This document shows, one piece after another, positions 48,691 through 57,250 of a DNA stretch of 64,000 nucleotides. The notes beneath the pieces are model-generated. The model did no database searches. It was not told the origin of the DNA and saw only the letters and a program-made list of their open reading frames with translations. A program made the translations under genes and the position numbers. How positions within the stretch are numbered: the first letter of the stretch is position 1; every line of letters starts with the position of its first letter. The DNA is from JACVRM01 sp963817375 (GTDB taxonomy: Bacteria; Actinomycetota; Thermoleophilia; Gaiellales; Gaiellaceae). The stretch lies in the NCBI GenBank assembly GCA_963817375.1, contig CAWFOB010000003.1, positions 15,271-79,270 of the forward strand, in the 5' to 3' direction.

Positions 48691-48806
48691 AGGGGCTGTC
48701 CCTGCAGGGGGCTGTCCCTATACGCCCTGGGTGCGACCACACATGGGACCCACAGCAGAATCCGGCCGAAACAACTGGGGACAGCCCCCTTCGGGGACAG
48801 CCCCTA
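48691..48806. repeat. Inverted family-B repeats between convergent genes
   Basis: AGGGGCTGTCCCT (48691-48703) and AGGGGGCTGTCCCTA (48706-48720) face CTGGGGACAGCCCCC (48776-48790) and CGGGGACAGCCCCTA (48792-48806), so the 30-nt blocks pair over a 55-nt loop. They lie between DUF2017 (ends 48673) and the phosphomannomutase gene (ends 48804), whose TAG stop lies inside the last repeat. A bidirectional terminator is the simplest reading. Confidence 0.8.
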
Positions 48807-50144
48807 CGCTCTGATGACTTCGAGCACCTCGTCGCGCTTGCGCTCCATGAGCTCCTCGGAGCGCGCCTCGAGGTTCAAGCGGAGCAGCGGCTCGGTGTTC
48901 GACGGGCGGACGTTCATGTGCCAGTCGGCGGCGTCGACGGAGATGCCGTCGAGGTGCGAGACAGTGCCCTCTCCCCCGAAGCGCTCCTTGAGCTCCTGCA
49001 GCTTCACGGCCACGTCCTTCACCGGCGTGTTCAGCTCGCCGGTCAGGAAGTAGCGCTCGCGGTACGGGCGCAGCAGCTCCGAGAGCTTCTGCTCGCGCTT
49101 CGAGAGCAGCTCGACCATGAGCAGGAACGGGACCGTGCCGGAGTCGGACTGCGAGAAGTCGCGGAAGTAGTAGTGGGCGGACACCTCGCCGCCGAAGACG
49201 GCGCCGTCGCGGCGCATCCGCTCCTTGAAGAACGCGTGGCCGACGCGGTTCAGCAGCGGGACGCCGCCGGCGCGCTCGATCGTCTCGGGCACCGCCCAGC
49301 TCGCACGCACGTCGTAGATGACCTTGCCGCCCGGCTCCTTCTCGAGGATCGACTCGGCGAACAGGGCGGTGATGAAGTCGCCGGGCACGAACTCGCCGGT
49401 GTCGTCGACGAAGAAGCAGCGGTCGGCGTCACCGTCGTACGCGACACCCAGGTCGGCGTGCTCCTCGAGCGTCTTGCGCACGATGAACTCGCGGTTCTCG
49501 GGCAAGAGCGGGTTCGGCTCGTGGTTCGGGAACGTCCCATCGGGCTCGAAGAAGCAGCGGACAGCATCGAGCGGGAGGCGCTCGAGGATCGGCGGGAGCA
49601 TCGCGCCGGCCATCCCGTTCGCGGCGTCGATGACCACGCGCAGCGGCCGGATCGACGGCACGTCGACGAACGAGAGCACCCGGTCGACGAAGCCCGGATA
49701 CACGTCGGCCTGCGTGACGGAGCCGCGCGTCTTTCGAGGGCCGATCCCTGTCAAGGCGCGGTCGCGCACGTCGTAGAGCCCGGAGTCGCCGCCGACGGGC
49801 AGGGCGCCGCGGCGGACGATCTTCATGCCCGTGTACTCCTTCGGGTTGTGCGACGCGGTGACCATGATCCCGCCCTCGAGGCCGAGATGGTCGACTGCGA
49901 AGTAGGTCATCTCGGTGCCGACCATGCCGATGTCGACGACGTCGCAGCCCGCCTCGGCCGCACCCTCGATCACCGCCGTAGCCATGGACGGGGACATCGT
50001 CCGCATGTCGCGGCCGACAGCGATCCGCTCCGGCTCGAACTGCTCGACGTACGCACGTGCGATCGCCCGGGCGCCCTCCTCGTCGAGCTCCGCTCGGTAG
50101 AGCCCGCGGACGTCGTACGCCTTGAACACCTTCGGGTCGAGCAC
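48804..50144 (-). CDS. Phosphomannomutase/phosphoglucomutase
   Basis: 446 residues, alpha-D-phosphohexomutase family. Motifs in order: FKAYDVRGLYRAELDEEGAR, the phosphoserine loop VTASHNPKEYTGMK (phosphorylated Ser), the metal loop YDGDADRCFFVDDTGEFVPG, the sugar loop FGGEVSAHYYFRDF, and the phosphate loop RPSNTEPLLRLNLEARS. It interconverts 1- and 6-phosphates of mannose or glucose for cell-envelope sugar synthesis. The start GTG 50144 lies 6 nt from TAGCAT (complement of 50151-50156). Its stop sits inside a dispersed repeat. Confidence 0.94.
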   Translation of the reverse strand: MLDPKVFKAYDVRGLYRAELDEEGARAIARAYVEQFEPERIAVGRDMRTMSPSMATAVIEGAAEAGCDVVDIGMVGTEMTYFAVDHLGLEGGIMVTASHNPKEYTGMKIVRRGALPVGGDSGLYDVRDRALTGIGPRKTRGSVTQADVYPGFVDRVLSFVDVPSIRPLRVVIDAANGMAGAMLPPILERLPLDAVRCFFEPDGTFPNHEPNPLLPENREFIVRKTLEEHADLGVAYDGDADRCFFVDDTGEFVPGDFITALFAESILEKEPGGKVIYDVRASWAVPETIERAGGVPLLNRVGHAFFKERMRRDGAVFGGEVSAHYYFRDFSQSDSGTVPFLLMVELLSKREQKLSELLRPYRERYFLTGELNTPVKDVAVKLQELKERFGGEGTVSHLDGISVDAADWHMNVRPSNTEPLLRLNLEARSEELMERKRDEVLEVIRA

Positions 50145-50259
50145 CCCCGGATGCTAGAGGCACTCCCGTCCGCGCATCCGCCGCTGCCGGAAAGAGCGGG
50201 TTTTTCCCTGCAAACACGGGAATCGCAGCCCTGCCGAATCCGTTTCTACACTTGTGAGC

Positions 50260-53245
50260 GTGGAACGCAAGCTGGCCACGGTGATGTTCGTGGACCTGGT
50301 CGGGTCGACCGAACTGGTTTCGCGCGCCGATCCGGAGGTCGTGCGCCGCCGCATCGCGCGCTACTTCGACGACGTCTCGCAATGCGTGACCCAGCACGGC
50401 GGGATCGTGGAGAAGTTCGCCGGCGACGCCGTCATGGCCGCCTTCGGCATCCCCGTCGCCCACGAGGACGACGCCGAGCGCTCCGTCCGCGCCGCGTTCG
50501 CAATTCTCGACGCGGTCCGCCGACTGCAGCTCGAGGCGCGCATCGGCATCGAGTCCGGCGAGGTCGTGACCGACGACGTCGAGTCGACATTCGCCACCGG
50601 CGAGGCGGTCAACATCGCCGCGCGGCTCCAGCAGGCCGCCGATCCGAACCAGATCCTGATCGGCCCCGGCGCGCAGCGGCTTGCGTTCGGCCGGCTCGAG
50701 CTCGAGGACGTCGGCCCCATCGAGGTCGTAGGCCGCGACGAGCCGGTCTGGGCATGGGCAGTCACCGGCGTCAGCGACCACGGTGCGCGCGACGGCCGTC
50801 TCGAGGCGCCCTTCATCGGCCGCGACAACGAGCTCGACCTGCTCGAGAACACCTACGCGCGCACGGTCCGCGACCGGCGCGCCCAGCTCTTCACGGTCTT
50901 CGGCGACCCCGGCATGGGCAAGACGCGCCTCGTCGAGGAGTTCGCCGCAACGCTCGAGAGCGCGACCGTCCTCCGGGGCCGCGCGCTCCCCTACGGCGAG
51001 GGCGTCACGTACTGGCCGCTCGCCGAGATGGTCAAGGCCGCGGCAGGCATCGCCGACGACGACCCGCTCGACGTCGCGCTCGAGAAGCTCCGCGACTGCT
51101 GCCCGGCCGAGGCCGTCGCCGACCTGCTCGGCCTGGCGTCGGGCGTGCTCGAGGCGGTCTCCGGCGATCGGAGCCAGCAGGAGATCGCGTGGGCCGCGCG
51201 CGAGTGGGCCGAGCGGATGGCCCAGCCGCAGCCGCTCGTGCTGATCTTCGAGGACATCCACTGGGCCGAGGAGCCGCTGCTCGAGCTGATCGAGCACCTG
51301 GCCACCTGGGTCAAGGACACGCCGCTCCTGCTCGTCACGCTGGCGCGCCCGGAGCTGCTCGACATGCGCCCCGACTGGGGCGGCGGCCGCGTGCGGGCCA
51401 CCTCGATCCAGCTCGAGCCGCTCAGCAACAAGGACAGCGAGGACCTGGTCGCCGCGCTCGTCGAGGCGAGCGGCGACGGCGGGCTCTCCTTCGACCTCCA
51501 GCGCGCGGCGCTCGAGAAGACCGAGGGAAACCCGCTCTTCGTCGAGGAGATGGTGCGGATGCTCGTCGAGGACGGCGGCAACGGCCGCGCGCGGCGCATC
51601 CCCGACACGCTGCAGGCGCTGATCGCCGCCCGCATCGACCGGCTGCAGCCGGACGCGAAGCGCGTGCTCCAGCGCGCCTCGATCGTCGGGCGCGTCTTCT
51701 GGGACGGGGCCGTCCAGCACCTGTCCCCGGAGCTCGACGACCTCGACGCGGTCATGGATGACCTCATGCTGCGCGACTTCATCGCGCGCGAGACGCGGTC
51801 GTCGCTCAAGGACGAGACCGCGTTCCGGTTCAAGCACGTGCTGATCCGCGAGGTCGCGTACGCCGGCCTCGCGAAGGCGTCCCGCGCGGCCTACCACGAC
51901 CGCTTCGCCGCGTGGCTGGGCGAGCGCGCCGGCGAGGAGCTGCTGGAGATCCGCGCGTACCACCTCGACCAGGCCGTCGCCCTGCTCGACGGAGCTCGAC
52001 GGCGAGGCGCCGGCCGAGCTGACGCATGAGGCCGCCGCGGCGCTGACGCGCGCCGGCAAGCGGGCGCTGGCGCAGGAGGCGAACCGCGCCGCCCGCCGGC
52101 AGCTGAAGCGCGCCGCCGAGCTGGAGCCGACGCTCGAGCGCCGCTTCCAGGCGGCGCGCGCCGCCTGGCGGCTGGGCGACATCCCGACCGTGTGGGTGGA
52201 GATGCGCGCCGTCCGCGAGGCGGCCGAGGAGGTGGGCGACACCGCCACAGAGGCGCGCGCCTGCACGGCGCTCGCCGAGGTGGTCATCTACCGCGACGGC
52301 GACATCGACGAGGGCAGGGCGCTCGCGCTGCGCGCGCTCGAGCTCGTCGACGGCCAGGACGACGAGGCCCGCTACGACACGCTGGAGATCCTCGCGCTCC
52401 TCGGCTGGTGGACGGGCAACCTGGGCGCGGTCGAGGAGTACAGCAGCGAGATGCTTGCGCTCGGCGACCGCCTGGACCGCAAAGACCTGGCCGCGCTTGC
52501 GCTGACGAGCCTGATCGGGGTCGCGCTCTCACGGCTCGAGGACGAGCGAGCGGAAGAGCTCCTCCCGCGGGCGATGGAGCTGGCCGAGGCGAGCGAGAGC
52601 CTGCACGCGCGCACCGAGGCGTTCCGGTCGCAGGGCGACCTCGCCGACCGGCGCGGCGACCTCGACGCGGCCGCGGAGGCCTACGAGCACGCCCGCGACC
52701 TCGCGTCGGAGGCGGGCGCAACCGCGTCGCTTGCCGGCATCCTCCGCCACCTCGCCTCGGTGATGGAGCGGCAGGGCGACACCGCACGCGCCGAGAAGCT
52801 GCTGCGCGACGCCATCCGCATGCTCCGGCAGATGGACCGCCGCGGCACGCTGGTCGAGGCGCTCCGCGCGCTGGCCGAGCTGCTGCTGCGCGAGGGCAAA
52901 GTCGACGAGGCCGAGCGGTTCGCGCTCGAGGCGCGCGAGGTGCTCACGCCGCGCGACATCACCTCGCGGATCACGACGTCCACTGCGCTCGCGCTCGTCC
53001 GCGAGGCGCAGGGTCGAAACGACGAGGCCGAGGGGCTCTTCCGCGACGCGATCGAGATGCTCGGCGAGACCGAGTGGCGGAGCATGCAGCGCAAGCCGCT
53101 GCGCGCGTTCGCACGCTTCCTCACCGAGCTCGGCCGAGCCGAGGAGGCGCGGCCGTACGAGGAGCGGGTCGCGGAGCTCGACGAGGCGGCGCACGGCTCG
53201 GGCGAGACCGAGTGCAGCGCCCCGCCGGTCGCCGGGCTCACCTAG
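50260..53245 (+). CDS. Adenylate/guanylate cyclase with AAA-type ATPase and TPR domains (one frameshift)
   Basis: About 994 residues after removing one extra G near 51991. A class III cyclase domain occupies residues 1-165: VMFVDLVGSTEL (metal Asp), VEKFAGDAVMAAFG (second metal Asp) and TGEAVNIAARLQQ (Asn and Arg of the active site), so it should be active. Then comes a P-loop ATPase of the AAA_16/STAND type (FTVFGDPGMGKTRLVEEFA, LVLIFEDIHWAEEPLLELIE). The C-terminal 350 residues are TPR repeats. This is a signal-integrating cyclase of a kind common in actinobacteria; its trigger is unknown. The start GTG 50260 lies 7 nt after TACACT (50247-50252); GTG 50254 is in frame. Confidence 0.88.
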
Positions 53246-54063
53246 CCGCTGCGCCGAGCAGCGCCGCCTTGACGGCCTGGTGCGACTCCTCGCCGGGCGA
53301 CTCGCTGATCACGGTCGCCGGCCGCTCGAAGCGGCTCAGGGCCTCGCCGAGCGGCTCCGCGCGCAGCGTGCCTTCGCCGTACGGCAGGTGCTTCGTCTCG
53401 TTGCGGTTCGCATACGCGATGTCCGAGAAGTGGATGTGGAACGGCGCGCGCTCGCGGCAGCAGCTCGTCGGCGCGCTCGAGCACCGCGGCGAACGCGTCG
53501 ACGTCCGTGAAGGCGCCGTCGCTCGTCGCGTGCATGTGCGCGAAGTCGATCACCGGCCGGATCCAGCCGGTGCGCTCCGAGATCACGAAGACGTCGTCGG
53601 CGGTGCCGAGCTCGCGAACGCGGCCCATCACCTCGACGCCGAACGGCACGAGGCGGCCCTTCTGCTCGAGCCGCGCGTGCAGGTCGCCGAGCTGCGAGAC
53701 GACGTCGTCGAGCGCCTGGTCGCGCTCGCGCCCGAGCAGGAAGCCCGGGTGGAAGACGACCACCTCCGCGCCGGCCGCGACCGCGATGCCGGCGGTGTGG
53801 TCGAGCATCCCGAGCGCCATGTTGAACTTCTTGCCGCGCTCGACGTGCCCGAGGAACGCCGGCAGCGGCGCGTGCACGGACAATGCGATTCCTGCGTCGC
53901 GGGCGAGCTCGCCGAAGCGGCCGGCCCAGTCGTAATCCATCCAGAAGCCGCCCTCGAAGTCGATCTCGCAGGCCGTGTAGCCGCGGTCGAGCAGGATCGC
54001 GATCGCCTCGTCCGGGCTGTCGTGCGACGGCACGCGCGCAGGCCCGAAGCGGATCTCACCCAT
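53238..54063 (-). CDS. Sugar phosphate isomerase/epimerase or endonuclease IV-like TIM barrel (one frameshift)
   Basis: About 274 residues after repair. IRFGPARVPSHDSPDEAIAI starts the barrel. ACEIDFEGGFWMDYDWAG, LSVHAPLPAFLG, VVVFHPGFLLG, GVEVMGRVRELG and VIDFAHMHATSDG provide the His/Glu/Asp metal ligands. The remaining FHIHFSDIAYANRNETKHLP and ISESPGEESHQAVKAALLG appear only after removing one base near 53456. The fold is shared by xylose-isomerase-like epimerases and AP endonuclease IV; the HxHFSD and ESP motifs fit endonuclease-IV-like TIM barrels as well as epimerases. Its 3' end overlaps the cyclase gene by 8 nt. Confidence 0.8.
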
Positions 54064-54119
54064 TGCCCGCCACGCTAGCCGACGATGGTCCGTCCGACGC
54101 CGTTCCTACCCTGCGAGTC

Positions 54120-54358
54120 ATGCCACAGCGCCCGAGCAGAATCGATCTCCTCGAGCTCGACATCGACCTCCGCCTGACCGACCTCTGGCGGGAGGCATGC
54201 GAGGTCACGGAGTGGAACGTCGAGGTCGTCGGCGCGTTCTGCGCGCCGCGTACGGCAAGGGCTACTGCGATGCGCTCACGGAGGATCAGCCGGGCTCGCT
54301 CTGCGAGGAGCACGGGTACCGGATCCCCGGGCGCCGCCCCGCTCCTGCCGAGCGCTGA
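54120..54358 (+). CDS. Small hypothetical protein (one frameshift)
   Basis: About 79 residues if one missing base is restored near 54238. MPQRPSRIDLLELDIDLRLT, DLWREACEVTEWNVEVVGAF, then YGKGYCDALTEDQPGSLCEE and HGYRIPGRRPAPAER. The YGKGYCDAL segment and the paired Cys residues look like a conserved actinobacterial small protein that I cannot name. Unlike most shifts here, this one is a deletion. The start ATG 54120 lies 7 nt after TACCCT (54107-54112), supporting the gene. Confidence 0.6.
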
Positions 54359-54401
54359 CCGCTTAATCAGATCTCCCGATCCACAGGGCTAGACTGCCGC
54401 T

Positions 54402-54797
54402 GTGCCCCGCACGAAGAGCCCGGCGCGCCTGATCATCGCCCTGTCCGTCGCGGGCGTGCTCGCGATCTTCCTGGTCTACGTCGCCATCGCCGGCGGCACG
54501 CCGCAGGTGAAGCCGAGCAACGTCGCCCAGCACAAGGGCAGCGTCGTTCTCGTCGGCACCGTGGTCTCCGGCACGATCGCGCCGCTCGCGGACGACGGCC
54601 AGCGGTTCCTGCTGCGCGACCGGGACGGCACCGCGCGCTTCCCGGTGGTCTACCGCGACGCTCCGCCCGACCAGTTCAAGGGCGGCCGCGAGATCTCCCT
54701 GCAGGGGACGGTGCGTAACGGCGTCTTCGTAGGCCGGCCGGGCAGCATGATGACCAAGTGCCCGTCGAAGTACCAGGCAGCGAAGAAAGCGGCGTAG
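54402..54797 (+). CDS. ccmE: Cytochrome c maturation protein CcmE, Cys-type
   Basis: 131 residues. An N-terminal membrane anchor (ARLIIALSVAGVLAIFLVYV) leads into a beta-barrel with HKGSVVLVGTVVSGTIAPLA, RFLLRDRDGTARFPVVYRDA and QLSL-type ISLQGTVRNGVFVG. The haem-binding motif near the C-terminus is MMTKCPSKY: the usual HxxxY His is replaced by Cys (CxxxY), as known for CcmE of archaea and some bacteria. It would carry haem to apocytochromes outside the membrane. The start GTG 54402 follows TAGACT (54390-54395) by 6 nt. ccmF follows directly. Confidence 0.92.
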   Translation: MPRTKSPARLIIALSVAGVLAIFLVYVAIAGGTPQVKPSNVAQHKGSVVLVGTVVSGTIAPLADDGQRFLLRDRDGTARFPVVYRDAPPDQFKGGREISLQGTVRNGVFVGRPGSMMTKCPSKYQAAKKAA

Positions 54798-56789
54798 TTG
54801 GCTGAGCTCGGGCGCGGCGCGCTCGTCATCGCGCTCGGGTTGGAGCTCTGGGCGGTCGGCGCCGGCGGCTACGCGGCCTTCCGTGGGCGGCGCAGGCTCG
54901 CAGCCTCGGCGCAGAACGCGCTCTACGCCGCCCTCGGCGCGATCGTCGTTGCCGCCGTGGTGCTCGAGGCCGCGCTCCTGCGCCGCGACTTCTCGTTCAG
55001 CTACGTCGCCGAGCACACCAGCCGCAAGCTGACGCAGGGCTACGCGGCGGCCTCGTTCTGGAGCGGTCAGGAGGGCTCGCTCCTGCTCTGGCTGCTGATC
55101 CTGAGCATCTTCTCGTCGGCGGTGCTGCTGCTCACCCGCCGGCCCGCACGCACGCTGCTGCCTTGGGTGGTGCCGATCCTCGGGGTCGTCGGCACGTTCT
55201 TCGCCTTCCTGCTCGTCTTCGTCACGAGCCCGTTCAACACGCAGCCTCCGCCGGCGGACGGCGCGGGGCTCAACCCGAGCCTCCAGAACCCGTACATGCT
55301 CGCTCACCCGCCGCTGCTCTACCTCGGCTACGTCGGGCTGACGATCCCCTTCGCGTTCGCGATGGGCGCACTGCTCGCGCGCCGCACGGACGAGCTCTGG
55401 ATCGTCGCGACACGCCGCTGGACGCTGCTCGCCTGGACGTTCCTCGGCGTCGGCCAGCTGCTCGGCTCGCACTGGGCCTACGTCGAGATCGGCTGGGGCG
55501 GCTACTACGCCTGGGACCCGGTCGAGAACGCGGCGCTGATGCCCTGGCTCGCGGCCACGGCGTTCCTGCACTCGGTGATGATCCAGGAGAAGCGCGGGAT
55601 GCTGAAGATCTGGAACGTCCTGCTCGTCATCGGCGCGTTCCTGCTCTCGCTGTTCGGCACGTTCCTGACGCGCTCCGGCGTCCTGAACTCGGTGCACTCG
55701 TTCTCGTTCAGCTCGGTCGGGCCGTGGATCCTCGGCTTCATCGCGTTCGTGACCGCTGCGTCGCTCCTGATCGTGTTCTCGCGCCTCGACATGCTGCGCT
55801 CGCGCACCCGGCTCGAGTCGATCGTCTCGCGCGAGGCGACGTTCCTCTACAACAACCTGCTGCTCGTGGCGCTCTGCCTGACGATCCTTTGGGGAGTTAT
55901 TTATCCGATCGTGTCCGAGGCCGTCCGCGGCGAGACGGTCACGGTCGGCTCGCCGTACTTCAACTTCTTCCTGCGCGTCTTCGGGCTGCCGCTCCTGCTG
56001 CTGATGGGCATCGGGCCGCTCGTCGCGTGGCGCCGTGCGTCGCTGCGCTCGCTCGGGCGGACGTTCGCCTGGCCGGCAGTGGCCGCGCTCGCGACCGGCG
56101 TCGTGCTGGTCTTCCTGGGTGCCGGCTCCTCGATCCCGGGGCTGATCGGCTACACGTTCGCGGCCTTCGTGCTGGCCTCGATCGCGCTCGAGTTCGCGCG
56201 CGGGACGAGCGCACGGCACGCGACCGCGCGGGAGAGCTGGCCGCGCGCGTTCACCTCGCTGATCGGGCGCAACCGCCGGCGCTACGGCGGTTACATCGTG
56301 CACGCGGCCATCGTGCTGCTCGCGGTCGGCATCGTCGGGTCGAACGCGTACGACTCGAAACGCACCGCCACCCTGCGTCCCGGCCAGTCCATGGACGTGG
56401 GGAAGTACACCCTGACCGCCGGGCGGCCGCGCTACACGACGGTGCCGAACATCGTCGAGGGACGGACGCCAATCCTGGTGCGCCGCGGGGGCGACGTGCT
56501 CGGCACGCTCAATCCCGGCCAGAACTACTACAAGGCCGAGGACCAGACGTCGCGCGAGGTCGCGATCCGCAGCGACTACCTGACCGGCGAGGACCTGTTT
56601 CTGAATGCGGTCATCAACAAGGACGGCTCGGTGCACCTGGAGGCGTCCGTGAAGCCGCTCGTCAACCTGATCTGGCTCTCCGGCCTCGTCTTCATCTTCG
56701 GGTCGGTCGTCGCGATGTGGCCCGACGCCCGCGAGCAGCGCCGGCTCGCGACGCGCTACGCCGAGCAGCGGGCCTACGCGCAGGCGTGA
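54798..56789 (+). CDS. ccmF: Cytochrome c haem lyase subunit CcmF
   Basis: 663 residues with about 15 membrane helices. The WWD-type haem-handling domain is GWGGYYAWDPVENAALMPWL. Conserved flanking segments are NPYMLAHPPLLYLGYVGL (His ligand), FLTRSGVLNSVHSFS (His) and YGGYIVHAAIVLLAVGIVG. The C-terminal periplasmic domain (RYTTVPNIVEGRTPILVRRG onward) is typical. It attaches haem from CcmE to CxxCH motifs. The start TTG 54798 directly follows the ccmE stop, and the stop overlaps the next gene (GTGA). No ccmA, ccmB, ccmC or ccmG lies in the window. Confidence 0.93.
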   Translation: MAELGRGALVIALGLELWAVGAGGYAAFRGRRRLAASAQNALYAALGAIVVAAVVLEAALLRRDFSFSYVAEHTSRKLTQGYAAASFWSGQEGSLLLWLLILSIFSSAVLLLTRRPARTLLPWVVPILGVVGTFFAFLLVFVTSPFNTQPPPADGAGLNPSLQNPYMLAHPPLLYLGYVGLTIPFAFAMGALLARRTDELWIVATRRWTLLAWTFLGVGQLLGSHWAYVEIGWGGYYAWDPVENAALMPWLAATAFLHSVMIQEKRGMLKIWNVLLVIGAFLLSLFGTFLTRSGVLNSVHSFSFSSVGPWILGFIAFVTAASLLIVFSRLDMLRSRTRLESIVSREATFLYNNLLLVALCLTILWGVIYPIVSEAVRGETVTVGSPYFNFFLRVFGLPLLLLMGIGPLVAWRRASLRSLGRTFAWPAVAALATGVVLVFLGAGSSIPGLIGYTFAAFVLASIALEFARGTSARHATARESWPRAFTSLIGRNRRRYGGYIVHAAIVLLAVGIVGSNAYDSKRTATLRPGQSMDVGKYTLTAGRPRYTTVPNIVEGRTPILVRRGGDVLGTLNPGQNYYKAEDQTSREVAIRSDYLTGEDLFLNAVINKDGSVHLEASVKPLVNLIWLSGLVFIFGSVVAMWPDAREQRRLATRYAEQRAYAQA

Positions 56790-57172
56790 GCGTCGCGCTC
56801 CTGCTCGCGGCCGTGCTCGCGATCGCGGCGATCGTCGCCGTCGCGCTGCCGTTCATCCGCGAGCCGGAGGTGCCGGAGGAACTGGACCGCCTGGCGGGCG
56901 TCGACCCGGCCGAACGGCGCCGCCTCCAGCTGCTGGAGGAGCGCGACCGGGCGCTGGCGGCGCTCTCCGAGCTGGAGCTCGACCACCGCACCGGCAAGGT
57001 CTCCGACGAGGACTACGCCGACCAGGTCGGCCCGCTGCGCGCTCGCGCGGCGGCGGCGCTGCGGGCGATCGACTCGCCGCCCGAGACGCCGGCCCCGCCG
57101 GAGCCCGCAGACTCCGACGACCGCGTTTTGCAGGCAGTTCGTGTCGGCCCGGGGATGATTTCGGCCGAATGA
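56786..57172 (+). CDS. CcmI-like membrane protein
   Basis: 128 residues. An N-terminal helix (VSVALLLAAVLAIAAIVAVA) is followed by PFIREPEVPEELDRLAGVDP and a long charged helix RRLQLLEERDRALAALSELE, then LDHRTGKVSDEDYADQVGPL. This matches the N-terminal part of CcmI, without the C-terminal TPR domain; in other bacteria CcmI chaperones apocytochrome c. The GTG start overlaps the ccmF stop by 4 nt. It completes a ccmE-ccmF-ccmI-like operon. The acidic, Pro-rich tail (ETPAPPEPADSDD) looks disordered. Confidence 0.78.
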   Translation: MSVALLLAAVLAIAAIVAVALPFIREPEVPEELDRLAGVDPAERRRLQLLEERDRALAALSELELDHRTGKVSDEDYADQVGPLRARAAAALRAIDSPPETPAPPEPADSDDRVLQAVRVGPGMISAE

Positions 57173-57250
57173 GGCGCTAGACTCGCCCCTCCGAAAGAAC
57201 AGGTGCCACCAGCGCGCAGGGCCGGCGCCCTCCCGCGCGAACCCCCTCCT

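Noticed and set aside
48918..51761. 947-codon plus-strand frame over phosphomannomutase and the cyclase
   Set aside because: The left part is antisense of a clear mutase gene and the right part is an out-of-frame shadow of the cyclase.
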